From the NCBI GenBank assembly GCA_017860295.1, contig JAFNAS010000007.1:62001-126000 (forward strand): DNA of 64,000 bases, written 5' to 3'. The stretch's first letter is position 1; every line of letters starts with the position of its first letter. The stretch comes from Bacteroidota bacterium. GTDB lineage: Bacteria; Bacteroidota; Bacteroidia; Bacteroidales; Paludibacteraceae. A program made the position numbers and the translations under genes. Of the stretch, positions 28,835-36,337 are shown one piece after another. The notes under the pieces were generated by a model, which searched no databases, was not told the origin of the DNA, and saw only the letters and a program-made list of their open reading frames with translations.

Positions 28835-29896
28835 ATGCAAAAGATTGGAATTGTAGGTCTTGGGGAAGGCCGTAGTACTATGTCGGCCGCGTTGCAAAGT
28901 TCAAAACTGGAACTTCGTAAGGTGTGTGACATGAATGAAGATCTGTGTAAACGTCGGGCAAAGGAATTTGATTTCCATAATTATACAACCAGTTATCAGG
29001 ATCTTCTGAATGACCCTGAGATTGATATTATTGCCATATATACTCCTGATAAATTCCATGCAGAACATATTAAGATGGCTTTGCAAGCAGGAAAACATGT
29101 AGTGAGTACCAAGCCTTTGATTGACGATTTATCGCAAGCAAAAGAATTGTTGGTACTGTGTGATAAGAGTGAAAAGAAAGTTTTTGTGGGACAAAGTAGT
29201 CGCTTTTTCGAGCCGATGAAACGTCAGCGTGCTGATTACGAGGGAGGTGAAATAGGAGAACTGGTAACTGTGGAGGCCTATTACCATGCGGATCATCGTT
29301 GGTTTCTGGGAAAAGGCTGGTCACTTGAGAAAGAGTTCAAGTGGTTGTATGGAGGTATGAGCCATCCAGTGGATTTGATTCGCTGGTATCTACCTGAAAT
29401 CGAGGAAGTGATGGGATACGGTATGCTGAGTCCGAATGGGAAAGCCGGCGGATTGAAAAATAATGATACCATGCACTTTATCTTCCGTGCTACGGATGGA
29501 AGAGTGGCTCGTGCAAGCGGCGTATATACCGGACCGGTACAGCCAACAGTACGTGACAGCGAAATGAGCTGTATCCTCCGTGGAACCGAAGGTTGTAGTC
29601 AGGGGGATTACATGGATCTGCGGTATGCCATCACCACTAAAACAGGAGAAGAGAAGCTGATTACGTTCGATCATAAGCTAAAACATTATTTCCGTTTTGA
29701 GGGGAAATCGCACCATGCAGGAGAATATCAAAATTATCTTGAATATTTTGTCGATTGCCTTGAATTGGGCAAGACAGCTTATCCTGACCTAAAAGAAGGC
29801 ATTGGGACTGTAGCTGTGATGCAAGCCATGGATCTGTCGATGGAGTTGGGCAGGCCTGTAAAAATAAAAGAAATACTTGAAAAGTACGGATTATAA
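28835..29896 (+). CDS. Gfo/Idh/MocA family oxidoreductase
   Basis: A 353-residue NAD(P)-dependent oxidoreductase. The Rossmann motif is GIVGLGEGR (residues 5-13), IYTPDKFHAEH follows at about 67-77, and the family EKP motif appears as STKPL (about residue 92). The C-terminal substrate domain includes GGMSHPVDLIRWYL, with a likely catalytic histidine. It has no signal peptide. Members oxidise or epimerise sugars, and some act as D-apiose dehydrogenases. It is encoded between a UroD-fold protein and a symporter, so it could oxidise a released RG-II sugar, either to prepare it for demethylation or to degrade it. The substrate cannot be read from sequence. Confidence 0.9.
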   Translation: MQKIGIVGLGEGRSTMSAALQSSKLELRKVCDMNEDLCKRRAKEFDFHNYTTSYQDLLNDPEIDIIAIYTPDKFHAEHIKMALQAGKHVVSTKPLIDDLSQAKELLVLCDKSEKKVFVGQSSRFFEPMKRQRADYEGGEIGELVTVEAYYHADHRWFLGKGWSLEKEFKWLYGGMSHPVDLIRWYLPEIEEVMGYGMLSPNGKAGGLKNNDTMHFIFRATDGRVARASGVYTGPVQPTVRDSEMSCILRGTEGCSQGDYMDLRYAITTKTGEEKLITFDHKLKHYFRFEGKSHHAGEYQNYLEYFVDCLELGKTAYPDLKEGIGTVAVMQAMDLSMELGRPVKIKEILEKYGL

Positions 29897-29970
29897 CATA
29901 CAATTTTTTTTTGTTACGTGTACGACAACGGACGAAAACATGAAACGTTTGAACCTTAAACAATACATCA

Positions 29971-31536
29971 ATGGGAAACATCTTGGGTAGTCTCCAAAGC
30001 CTCGATTTTGTGATTATCGCTGTCTACATGGCGACTTTAATCTTTATCGGTTACTGGGTCAGTTTTGTAAAGAAGAAAAAAGAGGACGAGAATATTTTTC
30101 TCGCCGAACACTCGTTGACATGGCCTTCTATTGGGCTCAACATGTGGGGAACCAATGTAGGGCCGTCTATGTTGCTGGCTTCGGCAAGCGCCGGATACAC
30201 AACGGGAATCGTATCAGGAAATTTCGCGTGGTACGCGTTCATTTTCATATTGATGCTGGCCGTGGTTTTTGCACCGCGTTACATCGGCGCCAAAGTTTCG
30301 ACCTTGCCCGAATACATGGGCAAACGGTTCGGACAATCGACCCGCCACCTGTTGGCCTGGTACACGTTAATCACGATCCTTATTTCGTGGTTGTCGCTGG
30401 GTCTGTTTGCCGGTGGCATCATGGTGAAACAGTTGCTGGATATCCCCATGTGGGCATCCATTATCATTATGGTAATATTGGCCACGCTACTGACCGCTGC
30501 CGGCGGATTGAAGGCGATTGCCTATACCAGCGTTTTTCAGATGATATTGCTGATCATTGTCTCGTTGACGTTGACACTGATAGGACTCGATAAAGTAGGT
30601 GGTCCTTCGGAACTGTTTCGTCAGACTCCGGGTCACTATTGGCAAATGTTTTTGCCCAACTCGGACAAAGATTTTCCGTGGTTGGCCATTATTCTGGGCT
30701 ATCCCATTATGGGTGTCTGGTTTTGGTGTACCGAGCAGTCGATGGTGCAGTCGGTGTTGGGAGCAAAGAGCCTGAAACAGGGGCAACTCGGCGCCAGCTT
30801 TATTGGCTGGTTGAAGATTCTAGATGTACCTTTGTTTATTCTGCCGGGGATTATTTGCTTCGTGCTCTATCCGCATCTGGTCGATCCGGATGCGGCATAT
30901 CTGACCCTGGTAACTAATATTTTTCCGATGGGAATGAAAGGGCTGATTATCGTGGTGCTGATGGCAGCATTGATTGGCAATGTGGGTTCGTCGCTCAATT
31001 CGGTAAGTACCGTTTACACGATGGACATCTATCTGAAGAAGAATAAACCGAATGCCACCAATGCCGAAATAATTAAAATCGGACGTTGGGTGACGGTAGT
31101 AAGCGCTGTGGTGTCCGTGGTTATCGCGTTGGCTATCGACGGCATCAAAGGGTTGAACCTGTTTAATGTCTTCCAGTCGGTGCTCGGCTTTCTGGCTCCG
31201 CCGATGTCGGTGGCATTTTTGTTTGCCGTGTTGTGGAAGCGGACTTCGCGTCGTGCCATCAACTGGGTGCTATCGGCCGGTACGCTGGTCTGCCTGACAA
31301 TCGGAATATTGTACTACATGAAATTGATTTTCGCCGATTTGCATTTTTTATACCTGTCGTTCTTTCTGTTTGTAGGTCTGTCGCTTTTCACAATCGTTTA
31401 TTCGTTGGTGGATAAACGTGCCGAAGATCACGAAAATACGCTGGACTACAAACCGATAAAGGTATCGAATACGGTGAAAATTGTCTGGGCGCTTTTGATC
31501 GTAGTGATGGTGGCGCTGTATATTATATTCAATTAA
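29971..31536 (+). CDS. Sodium:solute symporter (SSS family)
   Basis: A 521-residue inner-membrane protein with about 13-14 hydrophobic helices. The first helix (FVIIAVYMATLIFIGYWV) is followed by the family segment ENIFLAEHSLTWPSIGLNM, a sodium-site-like region (NVGPSMLLASASAGYTTG), ARYIGAKVSTLPEYMGKRFG-like loops, and the late NVGSSLNSVSTVYTMDIY signature of SGLT-like carriers. It should import a monosaccharide or disaccharide with sodium. Its position among the methyl-transfer genes suggests 2-O-methyl sugars or the methyl-xylosyl-fucose disaccharide, which GH31 would then cut in the cytoplasm. Confidence 0.93.
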   Translation: MGNILGSLQSLDFVIIAVYMATLIFIGYWVSFVKKKKEDENIFLAEHSLTWPSIGLNMWGTNVGPSMLLASASAGYTTGIVSGNFAWYAFIFILMLAVVFAPRYIGAKVSTLPEYMGKRFGQSTRHLLAWYTLITILISWLSLGLFAGGIMVKQLLDIPMWASIIIMVILATLLTAAGGLKAIAYTSVFQMILLIIVSLTLTLIGLDKVGGPSELFRQTPGHYWQMFLPNSDKDFPWLAIILGYPIMGVWFWCTEQSMVQSVLGAKSLKQGQLGASFIGWLKILDVPLFILPGIICFVLYPHLVDPDAAYLTLVTNIFPMGMKGLIIVVLMAALIGNVGSSLNSVSTVYTMDIYLKKNKPNATNAEIIKIGRWVTVVSAVVSVVIALAIDGIKGLNLFNVFQSVLGFLAPPMSVAFLFAVLWKRTSRRAINWVLSAGTLVCLTIGILYYMKLIFADLHFLYLSFFLFVGLSLFTIVYSLVDKRAEDHENTLDYKPIKVSNTVKIVWALLIVVMVALYIIFN

Positions 31537-31587
31537 GGAGTCTATAGATTATTGAAAGTTAAACACTAAACAAAAACATTGAGCATT

Positions 31588-32256
31588 ATGAATCAGGAGC
31601 TATTACAGAAGCTTTCCGAATGCGTGGAATTCGGAAAAATTAATTTGGCATCACCTTATCCTCCCAACATGAAAGGGCAACCGGGAGCCGACGAATATGC
31701 CAAAGAAGCGCTGGATGCAGGTGCACAGCCGTCTGAGATTTTGGACGAGTTGGTTACTGCGATGGGTAAAGTAGGACAGAAGTTCACCGAAAATAAAATT
31801 TTTGTTCCTCAGATGCTGCTGTCAGCTAAAGCGATGAGTGCAGCAATGATGCATCTGAAACCTTTCTTTGCAAGCGGAGCCGTTCAGCGCAAGGGTACTT
31901 TCATTATCGGAACCGTATTCGGTGATTTGCACGATATCGGGAAAAACCTTGTAGCCATGATGGTGGAGGGTGCCGGTTGGGAAGTAATCGATCTGGGTAT
32001 CGACGTAAAGATCGAAAAATTTGTGGAGGCCGTGCAGCAACATCCGGAAGCAGTAGTTGGAGTTTCGGCATTGCTTACCACCACGATGGTGAATATCAAG
32101 CCGGTTATCGAAGCGGTAAAGGCGGCCTCGCCCGACACCAAAATTATTGTGGGCGGAGCACCTCTATCAGCCGAATTTGCAGTCTCTATAGGCGCCGATG
32201 CCTATGGCAAAACACCGCAGGACGATATCGTTTGGTTAGATACTTTAATCGCATAA
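31588..32256 (+). CDS. Stand-alone corrinoid (cobalamin-binding) methyl-carrier protein
   Basis: A 222-residue cytoplasmic protein with the two-domain layout of MtaC/MtbC and the MetH B12 module: a helical cap (about 1-95) and a Rossmann domain (about 105-222). The cobalt-ligand signature D-x-H-x-x-G is present as GDLHDIG (D113, H115, G118), followed by GVSALLTTTM and VGGAPLS, the other two cobalamin-binding motifs. I chose the ATG at 31588 over a TTG nine bases upstream. Such proteins carry a methyl group between two methyltransferases. It is followed by an MtaA-like UroD-fold protein and a reactivase, so it is the core of a corrinoid methyl-transfer chain. The nearest described relatives work on methanol, methylamines and aryl methyl ethers. 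Confidence 0.93.
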   Translation: MNQELLQKLSECVEFGKINLASPYPPNMKGQPGADEYAKEALDAGAQPSEILDELVTAMGKVGQKFTENKIFVPQMLLSAKAMSAAMMHLKPFFASGAVQRKGTFIIGTVFGDLHDIGKNLVAMMVEGAGWEVIDLGIDVKIEKFVEAVQQHPEAVVGVSALLTTTMVNIKPVIEAVKAASPDTKIIVGGAPLSAEFAVSIGADAYGKTPQDDIVWLDTLIA

Positions 32257-32399
32257 AAAAGGAGTCAATTCGTCAATATGCCAATTCAATTGATATATCG
32301 GCATATTGAATAATTTTCTCACTTCGAAAATCAAACTCATCCATAACCCAAATCAGATTTAGTTGCCATATTTTCAAATTCTCACATTTTCAAATTGTA
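32257..32399. repeat. Intergenic repeats: family D hairpin and A/T-rich family A copy
   Basis: AATATGCC (32275-32282) pairs with GGCATATT (32300-32307). Further on, CATATTTTCAAATTCTCACA and TTTTCAAATTG just before the start of the next gene belong to the TTTGAAAATTTG-type dispersed repeats also seen at 34341, 40704, 54842 and 62490. No gene is present. Confidence 0.6.
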
Positions 32400-33398
32400 A
32401 TGAAAACCTGGATCGATTCAATTCTTGTAAGTAAACAACGTATTGCCTTGCCCATTATGACCCATCCGGGCATTGAGGCAATCGGTAAAACAGTGAAAGA
32501 AGCCGTCAGCGACGGACAAGTGCATTACGAGGCCATCAAAGCCGTATCGGAACAATTTTCCATGTCGGCCTGCACCTCCATTATGGATTTGACGGTGGAG
32601 GCGGAGGCGTTCGGTGCCACAATTAATTTACCGGACAATGAGGTACCTACGGTGACTGGTCGTCTGGTTTCGGATGCGGCCTCTATTGCTGCACTTGAGG
32701 TGCCTTCGCTCGACAAAGGTCGTGTGCCGGCGTATTTGCTGGCCAACAAACTGGCTGCCGCAAATATCACCGATAAACCGCTCTTTTCGGGTTGCATCGG
32801 ACCGTTTTCGCTAGCTGGTCGTTTGTACGACATGTCGGAAATTATGGTGGGCATCTACATCGAGCCCGATGCTATTAACGAATTGTTGGCAAAATGCACG
32901 CAGTTTCTGATCGATTATTGTTTGGCGTTAAAAGCTGCCGGAACACAGGGTGTGGTGATGGCCGAACCGGCTGCCGGCTTATTGTCGAATGAAGATTGTC
33001 AGGCCTATTCGTCGGAGTATGTAAAACAGATCGTTGGGGCTGTGCAGGATGACAATTTTACTGTAATTTTGCACAATTGCGGTAACACGGGTCATTGCAC
33101 GGAGGCTATGGTGACAACCGGAGCGCGTGCACTGCACTTCGGCAACAAAATCGATATGGTGCAGGCATTGAACGATTGCCCGGCAGATGTGATCGTTATG
33201 GGTAATCTCGATCCGGTAGGCGTTTTCAAACAAGGTGATCCGGACTCAGTTTATAAACAGACCAAAACGTTGCTCGAAAAGACGGCTGCTTATGCCAATT
33301 TCGTCATTTCTTCGGGCTGCGATATTCCTCCGCATGCTGCCAATGCCAACATTGAGGCATTCTTTAGTGCGGTGAAAAATTACAACGAAGGTCGGTAG
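32400..33398 (+). CDS. MtaA/MtbA-like methylcobamide methyltransferase (UroD fold, zinc type)
   Basis: A 332-residue UroD-superfamily protein closest in pattern to MtaA/MtbA, which move the methyl group from a corrinoid protein to a thiol. The zinc motif H-x-C...C is intact: H225 and C227 in LHNCGNTGHC, and C307 in SSGCDIPP. GNLDPVG and the helical ANANIEAFF end are also typical. Coenzyme M is not expected in Bacteroidetes, so the thiol acceptor may be homocysteine (inference). It follows the corrinoid gene. Its TAG stop is followed, in the same frame and without another stop, by a 21-bp tandem repeat and then the reactivase coding sequence. Confidence 0.85.
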   Translation: MKTWIDSILVSKQRIALPIMTHPGIEAIGKTVKEAVSDGQVHYEAIKAVSEQFSMSACTSIMDLTVEAEAFGATINLPDNEVPTVTGRLVSDAASIAALEVPSLDKGRVPAYLLANKLAAANITDKPLFSGCIGPFSLAGRLYDMSEIMVGIYIEPDAINELLAKCTQFLIDYCLALKAAGTQGVVMAEPAAGLLSNEDCQAYSSEYVKQIVGAVQDDNFTVILHNCGNTGHCTEAMVTTGARALHFGNKIDMVQALNDCPADVIVMGNLDPVGVFKQGDPDSVYKQTKTLLEKTAAYANFVISSGCDIPPHAANANIEAFFSAVKNYNEGR

Positions 33399-33404
33399 CC
33401 GGTT

Positions 33405-33614
33405 GATCTTCCGAAGGTATATTTCAACCTTCTGAAGTTCCCGATCGATGTAAAAAAGGTATCCGCCGACCTTAAAAAGGTCGACGACGACGAAAAAAGG
33501 GTCTCCGTTGACCTTCCGAACGTCTGGTTTGATCTTAAAAAGGTCTCGGAAGAGCTTCAGGAGGCCTTGCTTGAGGAAAAAACATGTGTTGTAGCCCTTC
33601 CGAAGGTCGGACAA
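33405..33614. repeat. Ten-unit 21-bp degenerate tandem repeat
   Basis: Ten consecutive 21-base units share the core GACCTTnnnAAGGTC, where nnn is mostly CCG or AAA. Each core is a six-base dyad. Units start at 33405 and every 21 bases after that. In the frame of both neighbouring genes the units encode heptads of the type D-L-P/K-K-V-S-x with no stop codon. Divergence between units shows the array is old or under weak constraint. It fills most of the 234 bases between the MtaA-like gene and the likely ATG of the reactivase. Confidence 0.9.
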
Positions 33615-33632
33615 CGATTATATATAACGAAT

Positions 33633-34340
33633 ATGGTAGAGGTCGCGTTTCAAACATACAATTACACTTTTGAGGAGGTGGCTCCCACGCTGGCAGAGAT
33701 TTGCGATTTTTTGCGGCTGGATCCTGCCGAAAAGGAGCATCCCGGTATGGTGTTTGTGGAAGAGATTTTGCCTGAACTGCATGCCAACAATGATATTGGA
33801 GGCGGTTACAAGATTCTTCCTGTCGGGGAGTTGAATGTAAAAGAGGGTCGTGTTGTGGTGTCGGATACTGCATTGCAACTGGAGCAGCAAGTGGCCGGTT
33901 ACCTGAAAGGATCGGAATATGCAGCCTTGTTTGTTTGTACGGCCGGAGCTTTGTTTACCGATTTGACGCACCACTTCAACAGTCGTGTCGATTTGCTGGA
34001 GGCCTACATTGTGGATGCTATCGGTTCGTTGACGGTGGAAAAGGCGATGGATAAGATCCAGCACAATTTGGCACAGTGGGCAATCGGCAAGCAGATGAGC
34101 ATCAGCAACCGTTACAGTCCGGGTTATTGCAACTGGCACCTCTCTTCGCAACAGGACTTGTTCGGTCTGATCGGAGAGAACCCGAGCGGTGTTTCGCTCA
34201 CCGACTCCTGCCTGATGCAGCCGATCAAATCGGTAAGCGGCATTATCGGTATCGGCAAAACCGTGACACGCAAAGAGTACGGATGCGTGATTTGCCGGAA
34301 CGAAAATTGTATCTATCGGAAGATAAAACAACAGATTTGA
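33633..34340 (+). CDS. MetH reactivation-domain-like protein (SAM-binding corrinoid reactivase)
   Basis: A 235-residue protein that resembles the C-terminal activation domain of cobalamin-dependent methionine synthase. The SAM-binding signature RYSPGYCNWH is at residues 160-169, followed by GVSLTDSCLMQPIKSVSG, matching the GVSLTES...P...SVSG block of MetH. It ends with C218-x-x-C-x4-C (CVICRNENC), absent from MetH and possibly a metal site. In MetH this domain supplies the methyl group from SAM to reactivate oxidised cob(II)alamin. Here it is separate and encoded with a separate corrinoid protein, in place of the iron-sulfur RamA-type activator of most O-demethylase systems. I chose the ATG at 33633; an upstream TTG at 33567 would start inside the 21-bp repeat. 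Confidence 0.82.
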   Translation: MVEVAFQTYNYTFEEVAPTLAEICDFLRLDPAEKEHPGMVFVEEILPELHANNDIGGGYKILPVGELNVKEGRVVVSDTALQLEQQVAGYLKGSEYAALFVCTAGALFTDLTHHFNSRVDLLEAYIVDAIGSLTVEKAMDKIQHNLAQWAIGKQMSISNRYSPGYCNWHLSSQQDLFGLIGENPSGVSLTDSCLMQPIKSVSGIIGIGKTVTRKEYGCVICRNENCIYRKIKQQI

Positions 34341-34486
34341 GAATTTGAAGATGTGGAAATTTGAAAATGAAATCTGAAGAACCACAAAGCAAGCCTAGTG
34401 TTTTTCTTTACGAAAATCTTTGTGCTCTCTGCGGTAAAAACAGATTCAGATTTCAATCGTAAATGAATAAATTGTAAATTTTATAT
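34341..34486. repeat. Intergenic dispersed repeats (families A and B)
   Basis: GAATTTGAAGATGTGGAAAT and the following TTTGAAAATG (family A) are followed by a stretch with CTTTGTGCTCTCTGCGGTAA (family B), then AATCGTAAAT and AAATTGTAAAT, elements shared with 43065-43115. No gene or clear promoter. Confidence 0.6.
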
Positions 34487-36322
34487 ATGAAGTCCTTCTT
34501 TCTTGCTGGTTTTATGCTGGCATCGGCCTCACTTTTTGCTGCCGATCTTTATGTCTCTCCTTCGGGCAACGATGCTGCCGATGGTAGCGTCTCCGCACCC
34601 AAAGCCACGCTCTCTGCGGCTTTGCGCGATGCCCGCAACCTGCGTCGTTTGCATAAGGTGGCGAAAGAGGAGGCAATTCATATTATCCTGAAAGGGGGAA
34701 TCTATTTTCAGTACGAACCGGTTTACGTTCGTCCGGAGGATAACGGGACGGAGAGTAGTCCGACTATTATCGAAGCGGCCGCTGGCGAGTTACCGGTGTT
34801 GAGTGGCGGGATGAAAGTGACCGGCTGGAAGAAACAGGGAAAATTCTGGGTGGCCGATATGCCCGATTTCAACGGCTGTCGTATCCATTTCCGCCAGTTG
34901 TGGATCAACGGTCAGAAAGCCGTTCGTGCCCGCAACGTAGCTGATTTCACCCAAATGCCGACAATTCGTAGCGTCGACAAACCAAACGAAATGCTCTGGG
35001 TGCCTGCCGCATCGGTTCGGAATATTGCCAAAGCGCCTCATGCCGAACTGGTGATTCACCAGATGTGGGCCATTGCCAATTTGCGCATCAAATCGATCGT
35101 TTTTCGGGGCGATTCGGCCGGAATCAAGTTTCATAATCCGGAGTCGAAGGTGCAGTTCGATCACCCCTGGCCATCACCTACAATCGGAAAACCGTTTAAT
35201 AAGTCGGCTTTTTACCTGACCAACGCCATCCAACTGCTCGATCATCCGGGCGAATGGTTCTACGATCAGGACAATGGAAAACTCTACTACATGCCCCGCC
35301 CGGGTGAAGATATGCGTAAAGCCGAAGCCATCGTGCCGGCTATCGAAACGGTGGTCGATGTGGAGGGAACGCCCGAACGTCCGGTGCAATACATCACTTT
35401 CAAAGGAATTGGGTTCAATCATACCACCTGGACGCGTCCGTCGGAAAAGGGGCATGTGCCCATTCAGTCGGGCATGTACATTATTGAAGGATATAAAATC
35501 AAACCGCATGGCGCCCTGGGCAACGAAAACAAAGGACTTGACAATCAGGACTGGCTCGGTCGCCAACCGGCTGCCGTGACGATGAATAACGTTCAAAATA
35601 TTGTCGTCGAAAATTGTCGCTTCGAACGGCTCGGTGCTACTGGTCTCGATATGGTGAGCGGATGCCGCAACTCCGATGTGGAGGGCTGCCTTTTCCGTGA
35701 CATCGCGGGCAACGGAATTGCTACCGGTTTTCTGGGTGACAACGCGCTGGAGACGCACATGCCCTACGATCCTGCCGACGAGCGGGTGCTTTGTGTGGGT
35801 CAACGTATTGTCAACAACTACGTTACCGATGTGGCCAATGAAGATTGGAGTTGTGCGGGCATTGCCGCCGGGTTTGTGCGCAACATCGCCATCGAACATA
35901 ACGAGTTGTACGATCTTCCCTACATGGGCATCAGTCTAGGCTGGGGCTGGACAAAGAGTGTGAACTGCATGCATGACAACCGCGTCTATGCCAATTACGT
36001 TCACCGATATGCTACCAAAGAATCCGACGTAGCGGGCATTTACACCCTTTCGGTGCAACCGCGCACCATGGTGATCGAAAACGTAGTGGACAGTTGCACG
36101 GTACCACCCTATGTGCACGATCCCGACCACTGGTTCTATCTCTATACCGACGAAGGGTCGTCGTTCATCACCCTGAAAGACAACTGGACACCATCGGAGA
36201 AATACCTGAAGAATGCCAATGGCCCCGGTAACACCTGGGAGAACAACGGTCCTCAGGTTTCCGATTCGATCAAAAGCCGCGCGGGTCTGGAACAAAAATA
36301 TTTGTATTTGAAGAAATTGTAA
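34487..36322 (+). CDS. GH141 alpha-L-fucosidase, BT1002-like
   Basis: A 611-residue secreted right-handed beta-helix protein with signal peptide 1-18. It begins with the parallel beta-helix lead-in DLYVSPSGNDAADGS...PKATL and carries helix turns such as NVQNIVVENCRFERLGATGLDM and SAGIAAGFVRNIAIEHNELY. The layout is that of GH141, whose founding member BT1002 removes L-fucose (carrying 2-O-methyl-xylose) from RG-II side chain A. It precedes a GH78 and a GH127, matching the BT1001-BT1002-BT1003 enzyme cluster. I cannot point to its catalytic residues with certainty. Other beta-helix families are the main alternative. Confidence 0.8.
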   Translation: MKSFFLAGFMLASASLFAADLYVSPSGNDAADGSVSAPKATLSAALRDARNLRRLHKVAKEEAIHIILKGGIYFQYEPVYVRPEDNGTESSPTIIEAAAGELPVLSGGMKVTGWKKQGKFWVADMPDFNGCRIHFRQLWINGQKAVRARNVADFTQMPTIRSVDKPNEMLWVPAASVRNIAKAPHAELVIHQMWAIANLRIKSIVFRGDSAGIKFHNPESKVQFDHPWPSPTIGKPFNKSAFYLTNAIQLLDHPGEWFYDQDNGKLYYMPRPGEDMRKAEAIVPAIETVVDVEGTPERPVQYITFKGIGFNHTTWTRPSEKGHVPIQSGMYIIEGYKIKPHGALGNENKGLDNQDWLGRQPAAVTMNNVQNIVVENCRFERLGATGLDMVSGCRNSDVEGCLFRDIAGNGIATGFLGDNALETHMPYDPADERVLCVGQRIVNNYVTDVANEDWSCAGIAAGFVRNIAIEHNELYDLPYMGISLGWGWTKSVNCMHDNRVYANYVHRYATKESDVAGIYTLSVQPRTMVIENVVDSCTVPPYVHDPDHWFYLYTDEGSSFITLKDNWTPSEKYLKNANGPGNTWENNGPQVSDSIKSRAGLEQKYLYLKKL

Positions 36323-36337
36323 TCCGACATTATATTT

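Noticed and set aside
33396-33398. Pyrrolysine codon at the TAG ending the MtaA-like gene
   Set aside because: Pyrrolysine occurs inside the active site of methylamine methyltransferases. Here the UroD fold is complete before the TAG, what follows is low-complexity repeat, and no pyl genes are seen in the window.
33405-33614. CRISPR array
   Set aside because: Units are contiguous 21-base degenerate repeats without unique spacers, and no cas genes are present. The 42-base array at 57855 is rejected for the same reasons.
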